17,352 nucleotides of DNA from Oscillospiraceae bacterium (GTDB lineage Bacteria; Bacillota; Clostridia; Oscillospirales; Acutalibacteraceae): NCBI GenBank assembly GCA_003499325.1, contig DNIP01000021.1, positions 4,905-22,256 on the forward strand. Reading direction: 5' to 3'. Position numbers and translations under genes: made by a program. Below the pieces are notes generated by a model. It was not told the DNA's origin. It did not search any database and was given only the letters and a program-made list of their open reading frames with translations. This document shows positions 14,488 to 17,352 of the stretch, piece after piece (the stretch's first letter is position 1; every line of letters begins with the position of its first letter).

Positions 14488-14657
14488 TTTGGAGGATATC
14501 ATACCCCCAAAAAAACAAAGTGAGGGTCAAGTGTTCGGCGGACATTTTAGTGCTTGCGCCAGGGAAGCTTATTGCAGTATGCCAAAGTATAATCTCCCTG
14601 CTTGATACGCCGTTGAAGATACGTTAGTAAATCGACGACTTTGTAAAAGGCGGAACG
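14488..14657. other. Intergenic stretch with no convincing gene
   Basis: This is part of the 356-bp gap between the two minus-strand genes. I see no coding region: the one plus-strand frame here begins inside the heptamer array and has no family match. A hairpin candidate pairs CAGGGA (14560-14565) with TCCCTG (14595-14600) across a 29-nt loop. On the minus strand TTTACT (14626-14631) and TATCAA (14602-14607), 18 bp apart, could be a weak promoter for the thioesterase. Its leader would then read through the heptamer array. Confidence 0.3.
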
Positions 14658-14687
14658 AGGACGCGCGTGTCACGACGCAAGCGTCCT
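14658..14687 (-). terminator. Terminator-like hairpin at the end of the kinase-fold gene
   Basis: On the minus strand AGGACGC pairs with GCGTCCT, and GCGT with ACGC inside it, separated by a 2-nt bulge. The stem overlaps the last base of the stop codon. The T-run is weak (CCTTTT about 12 nt after the stem), so efficiency is doubtful. Confidence 0.5.
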
Positions 14688-15442
14688 TATTCGTATTCGA
14701 CGACGTTGACCCAGCGCTCGAGGAACTCCTGCTCCTCTTCCTTGCCCTTGACGCTCTGGGTGCAGGCGACGATGGGCATCCAGCGCTGTACATACTGCTT
14801 GGCGGTATCGGTCTTTTCGCAGAAGAGCTTGAGGTACTTCTCCGCGACCTCGTCCTTGCCCTTAAGGCAGAACAGCATATAAGTGCGCGCGGCGTCAGCG
14901 GCGGCGTTGCCCTGCGTGACGTGCGACCAGTCGAGGATATAATAGCTCTCGCCCGGCGTGATGATAATATTGCTCGGGGTGAAATCGCCGTGACAAATCT
15001 TCTTGTGATTCTTCATGCTGTCCAGACGGGTGTGCAGCTCATAGCGGGTGGTCGCGTCAAAGCGGCTCGCACTGATCTTGCGGTTGAATTTATCCTTGAT
15101 CTTGTTGAGCAGGGGCGCCTCTTTGCTGAAGATCTCTTTCTGGATGCTGACGAAGAGGTCGAGGTATTCGTCGAGCTTGTCGGGGTTCTCTTCCATCAGC
15201 TGAGCGAGCGTCTTGCCGGGGATATACTCGGTGCGGATCGCCCACTTGCCGTCGATCTTGCTGACCTCGAGGAGCTTGGGCACATTCAGCCCCGTCTCTT
15301 CGATACGCGCCTGATTCAGCGCTTCATTGAGGATATCCGCCTTGCTGTAATCGCTGTCGAATACCTTGAGGACGGTGTCGCCGTCTTTATAGATGACCTT
15401 TTTGGATCGTTGTGCCAAAATCTCATAATTCGTATTACTCAT
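14687..15442 (-). CDS. Aminoglycoside-phosphotransferase-fold kinase-like protein (TIGR02172-like)
   Basis: This cytosolic protein has the small-molecule kinase fold shared by APH, choline and homoserine kinases; its substrate is unknown. Two ATGs are adjacent. I prefer the second (15442, 251 residues), because the perfect AGGAGGT (15454-15448) is 6 nt from it but only 3 nt from the first. Visible motifs are VLKVF with the ATP-site lysine (residue 26 of the shorter form), ICHGDFTPSNII with the catalytic Asp and the metal-binding Asn, and ILDWSHVTQG with the second metal-binding Asp. The pattern resembles the family I know as TIGR02172, common in gut anaerobes, rather than resistance-type enzymes. 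The adhE stop codon directly precedes and abuts its ribosome-binding site, so it is almost surely co-transcribed with adhE. Confidence 0.85.
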   Translation of the reverse strand: MSNTNYEILAQRSKKVIYKDGDTVLKVFDSDYSKADILNEALNQARIEETGLNVPKLLEVSKIDGKWAIRTEYIPGKTLAQLMEENPDKLDEYLDLFVSIQKEIFSKEAPLLNKIKDKFNRKISASRFDATTRYELHTRLDSMKNHKKICHGDFTPSNIIITPGESYYILDWSHVTQGNAAADAARTYMLFCLKGKDEVAEKYLKLFCEKTDTAKQYVQRWMPIVACTQSVKGKEEEQEFLERWVNVVEYE

Positions 15443-15453
15443 CATATACCTCC

Positions 15454-17352
15454 TTACACGTCTTTATGCTCGCCGTAATAGGCGTTGAGATACATCTGCT
15501 TGATCTCGCTGATCAGCGGATAACGCGGATTCGCGCCGGTGCACTGATCGTCGAACGCCTGCTCGCTCATCTCATCGAGGGTGGCGAGGAAGGCTTCTTC
15601 ATCCGGCACATAGTCGCGGATGGTCGGCTTGATGCCGATCTCGTTCTTGAGGGCGGTGATCTTCTCGAGCAGACCGTTGAGCTTTGCGGTATCGTCTGCG
15701 CCGTCAACACCTAACGCCTCCGCGACCTCGGCATATCGGCGCAGGGTGTGCGGATGATCGTACTGCGGGAAGGTACCCATCTTGGTGGGGGCTTCCTTTG
15801 CGTTGAACTGGAGTACCTCGTTCATCATCAGGGCGTTTGCCACACCGTGGGGGATATGGTGGAAGGCGCCGAGCTTGTGCGCCATGGAGTGCATCACGCC
15901 GAGGAAGGCGTTGGCAAATGCCATACCCGCCATCGTAGCGGCGTTCGCCATCTTCTCGCGCGCCTCCTTGTTCGGCACGCCTGTGACGGCGCTCTCATAT
16001 GCCTTGGGCAGATACTCAAAGATGACCTTGAGCGCTTGCAGTGCCAGACCGTCGGTGTAGTCGGTCGCCATAATAGAAGCGTATGCCTCGAGCGCGTGGG
16101 AGACTGCGTCGATACCCGAGGCGGAGGTCAGACCCTTGGGCGCGTCCATCATCATGTCCGCGTCAACGATCGCCATATCGGGCAGCAGCTCATAGTCCGC
16201 GAGCGGATACTTGATGCCGCTGTTCTCATCGGTGATGACCGCGAACGGCGTGACCTCACTGCCTGTGCCCGCGGAGGTGGGTACGGCGATGAAATACGCC
16301 TTGTCGCCCATATGCGGGAAGGTGTAAACGCGCTTGCGGATGTCCATGAAGCGCATCGCCATGTCCTCAAAATCGACCTCGGGATGCTCATACAGCACCC
16401 ACATGATCTTTGCCGCGTCCATCGGAGAACCGCCGCCGACGGCGATGATGACGTCGGGCTTAAAGCTCTCCATCATCTTGGCGCCCATCTTGGCGCAGCC
16501 GAGGGTGGGATCGGGCGCGACCTCGCTGAAGGTGGTGTGCATAATGCCCATTTCGTCGAGCTTTTTCTCGACAGCCGCGGTGTAGCCGTTGGCATACAGG
16601 AAGCTGTCGGTGACGATGAACGCCTTCTTCTTATTCATCACGCTGCCCAGCTCGTCGAGCGCGACGCTCAGACAGCCCTGTTTCATATAAACCTTTTCGG
16701 GTGCTCTGAACCAAAGCATATTGTTCCTCCTCTTGGCTACGGTTTTGATGTTCAAAAGGTGCTTGACGCCGACGTTCTCGTAGATCGAGTTGCCGCCCCA
16801 TGAGCCGCAGCCCAAAGTCAGCGAGGGCGTCAAACGGAAATTGTAGATGTCGCCGATACCGCCGTGTGAGGAGGGGGTGTTGACCACGATGCGGCAGGTC
16901 TTCATGCGCTCCATGAACTCGTCGAGCACATCCTTGCGGGTCAGCTCGTTGATAAAGATGGAGGAGGTGTGACCGTAGCCGCCGTCCGCGATCAGCTGTT
17001 CGGCATTGTCAAATGCCTCTTCGATGGTGTCGTATTTATACATCGCCAGCACGGGGGAGAGCTTCTCATGCGCGAATTCCTCGCTCAGATCCACGCTCTT
17101 TACCTCGCCGATGAGAACCTTGCTGTTCTCGGGAATGTCCACACCGCTGAGCTTGGCGATCTTGTAGGCGCTCTGACCGACGATCTTCGCGTTCAGAGAG
17201 CCGTTGATGATGATGGTCTTGCGTACCTTGTCCAGCTCGTCGGGCTTGAGGAAATAACAGCCGCGATACAAGAACTCCTGCTTGACCTGCTCATAGATCG
17301 AGGACGGTACGTGCACGCTCTGCTCGGAGGCGCAGATCATACCGTTGTCAAA
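15454..17352 (-). CDS. adhE: Bifunctional acetaldehyde-CoA/alcohol dehydrogenase, 5' end outside window
   Basis: AdhE reduces acetyl-CoA to acetaldehyde and then to ethanol with two NADH, regenerating NAD+ in fermentation; the family forms spirosome filaments. The visible 632 residues start at FDNGMICASEQS, whose cysteine (bases 17332-17334) is the aldehyde-dehydrogenase nucleophile. About 240 N-terminal residues lie beyond the window edge. The rest of the ALDH domain (FAHEKLSPVLAMY, SLTLGCGSWGGNS) is followed by the linker KTVAKRRNNMLWFRAPEKVY. The iron-dependent ADH domain has GGGSPMDAAKIMW, TSAGTGSEVTPFAV, IDAVSHALEAY and HSMAHKLGAFHHIPHG, which include the iron-binding Asp and His residues. 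The C-terminus AFDDQCTGANPRYPLISEIKQ matches the family, without the alanine/lysine-rich extension of E. coli AdhE. It is probably the first gene of a two-gene unit with the kinase-fold gene. Confidence 0.97.
   Translation of the reverse strand, partial: FDNGMICASEQSVHVPSSIYEQVKQEFLYRGCYFLKPDELDKVRKTIIINGSLNAKIVGQSAYKIAKLSGVDIPENSKVLIGEVKSVDLSEEFAHEKLSPVLAMYKYDTIEEAFDNAEQLIADGGYGHTSSIFINELTRKDVLDEFMERMKTCRIVVNTPSSHGGIGDIYNFRLTPSLTLGCGSWGGNSIYENVGVKHLLNIKTVAKRRNNMLWFRAPEKVYMKQGCLSVALDELGSVMNKKKAFIVTDSFLYANGYTAAVEKKLDEMGIMHTTFSEVAPDPTLGCAKMGAKMMESFKPDVIIAVGGGSPMDAAKIMWVLYEHPEVDFEDMAMRFMDIRKRVYTFPHMGDKAYFIAVPTSAGTGSEVTPFAVITDENSGIKYPLADYELLPDMAIVDADMMMDAPKGLTSASGIDAVSHALEAYASIMATDYTDGLALQALKVIFEYLPKAYESAVTGVPNKEAREKMANAATMAGMAFANAFLGVMHSMAHKLGAFHHIPHGVANALMMNEVLQFNAKEAPTKMGTFPQYDHPHTLRRYAEVAEALGVDGADDTAKLNGLLEKITALKNEIGIKPTIRDYVPDEEAFLATLDEMSEQAFDDQCTGANPRYPLISEIKQMYLNAYYGEHKDV

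Noticed and set aside
14423..14605. Small plus-strand protein starting inside the heptamer array
   Set aside because: Its first third is the 7-bp repeat translated (SDQWLV-like repeats, one cycle per 21 bp). It has no ribosome-binding site and no recognisable family match.
14687..15442. Aminoglycoside resistance gene
   Set aside because: Only the kinase fold and metal/catalytic motifs are shared. The sequence resembles the uncharacterised TIGR02172-like group and sits in an adhE operon, so a resistance function is not supported.

Overview
The window looks like chromosome from a gut-type anaerobic Clostridium-class bacterium, most likely a Ruminococcaceae/Oscillospirales relative of amylosome-forming ruminococci. 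The clues are strong AGGAGG ribosome-binding sites, a type I dockerin on a starch-binding protein, a secreted family-13 amylase, a bifunctional AdhE, and tRNA-dependent amidation genes. The genes are GC-rich while several intergenic gaps are AT-rich. The placement is inference from gene content only; no database was searched.

Layout. 1-1086 is the 3' part of glyA (serine hydroxymethyltransferase), followed by a foldback repeat and then rarA (AAA+ replication-recombination ATPase, 1255-2517) and a terminator. 2780-6911 is a two-gene secreted starch module: a CBM26/Ig-like/dockerin protein, then 16 bp later a GH13 amylase carrying its own N-terminal starch-binding-like domain but no dockerin. 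It has its own AT-rich promoter region and a perfect terminator. 6912-7399 is a 488-bp gap holding the terminator, a short heptamer array, a MITE-like inverted-repeat element, a GC palindrome and an aspS promoter. 7400-12442 is aspS, gatC, gatA, gatB, which fits a tRNA-dependent Asn (and/or Gln) aminoacylation route. 12522-13832 is a PrsW-type membrane protease with an unusual Pro/Gln-rich tail. It converges with a minus-strand FlK-like hotdog thioesterase (13923-14330) across back-to-back terminators. 14331-14686 holds a 16-unit heptamer array and no convincing gene. At the right edge, on the minus strand, adhE (5' end outside the window) is followed after 11 nt by a small aminoglycoside-phosphotransferase-fold kinase; the adhE stop codon abuts that gene's ribosome-binding site.

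The most unusual signal is non-coding. Four intergenic loci (1107-1232, 7019-7053, 9154-9275, 14374-14487) carry tandem arrays with an exact 7-bp period. The unit sequence differs at each locus, yet after rotation 39 of about 40 units fit one degenerate consensus, G-R-W-N-A-N-Y. At two loci the arrays lie as inverted arms around a core with small hairpins, which makes foldback elements sitting just upstream of a ribosome-binding site. They look like one family of diversified heptamer repeats, similar in period to the heptanucleotide STRR repeats of cyanobacteria. The MITE-like element and a palindromic repeat serving as a terminator add to an intergenic landscape rich in small repeats.
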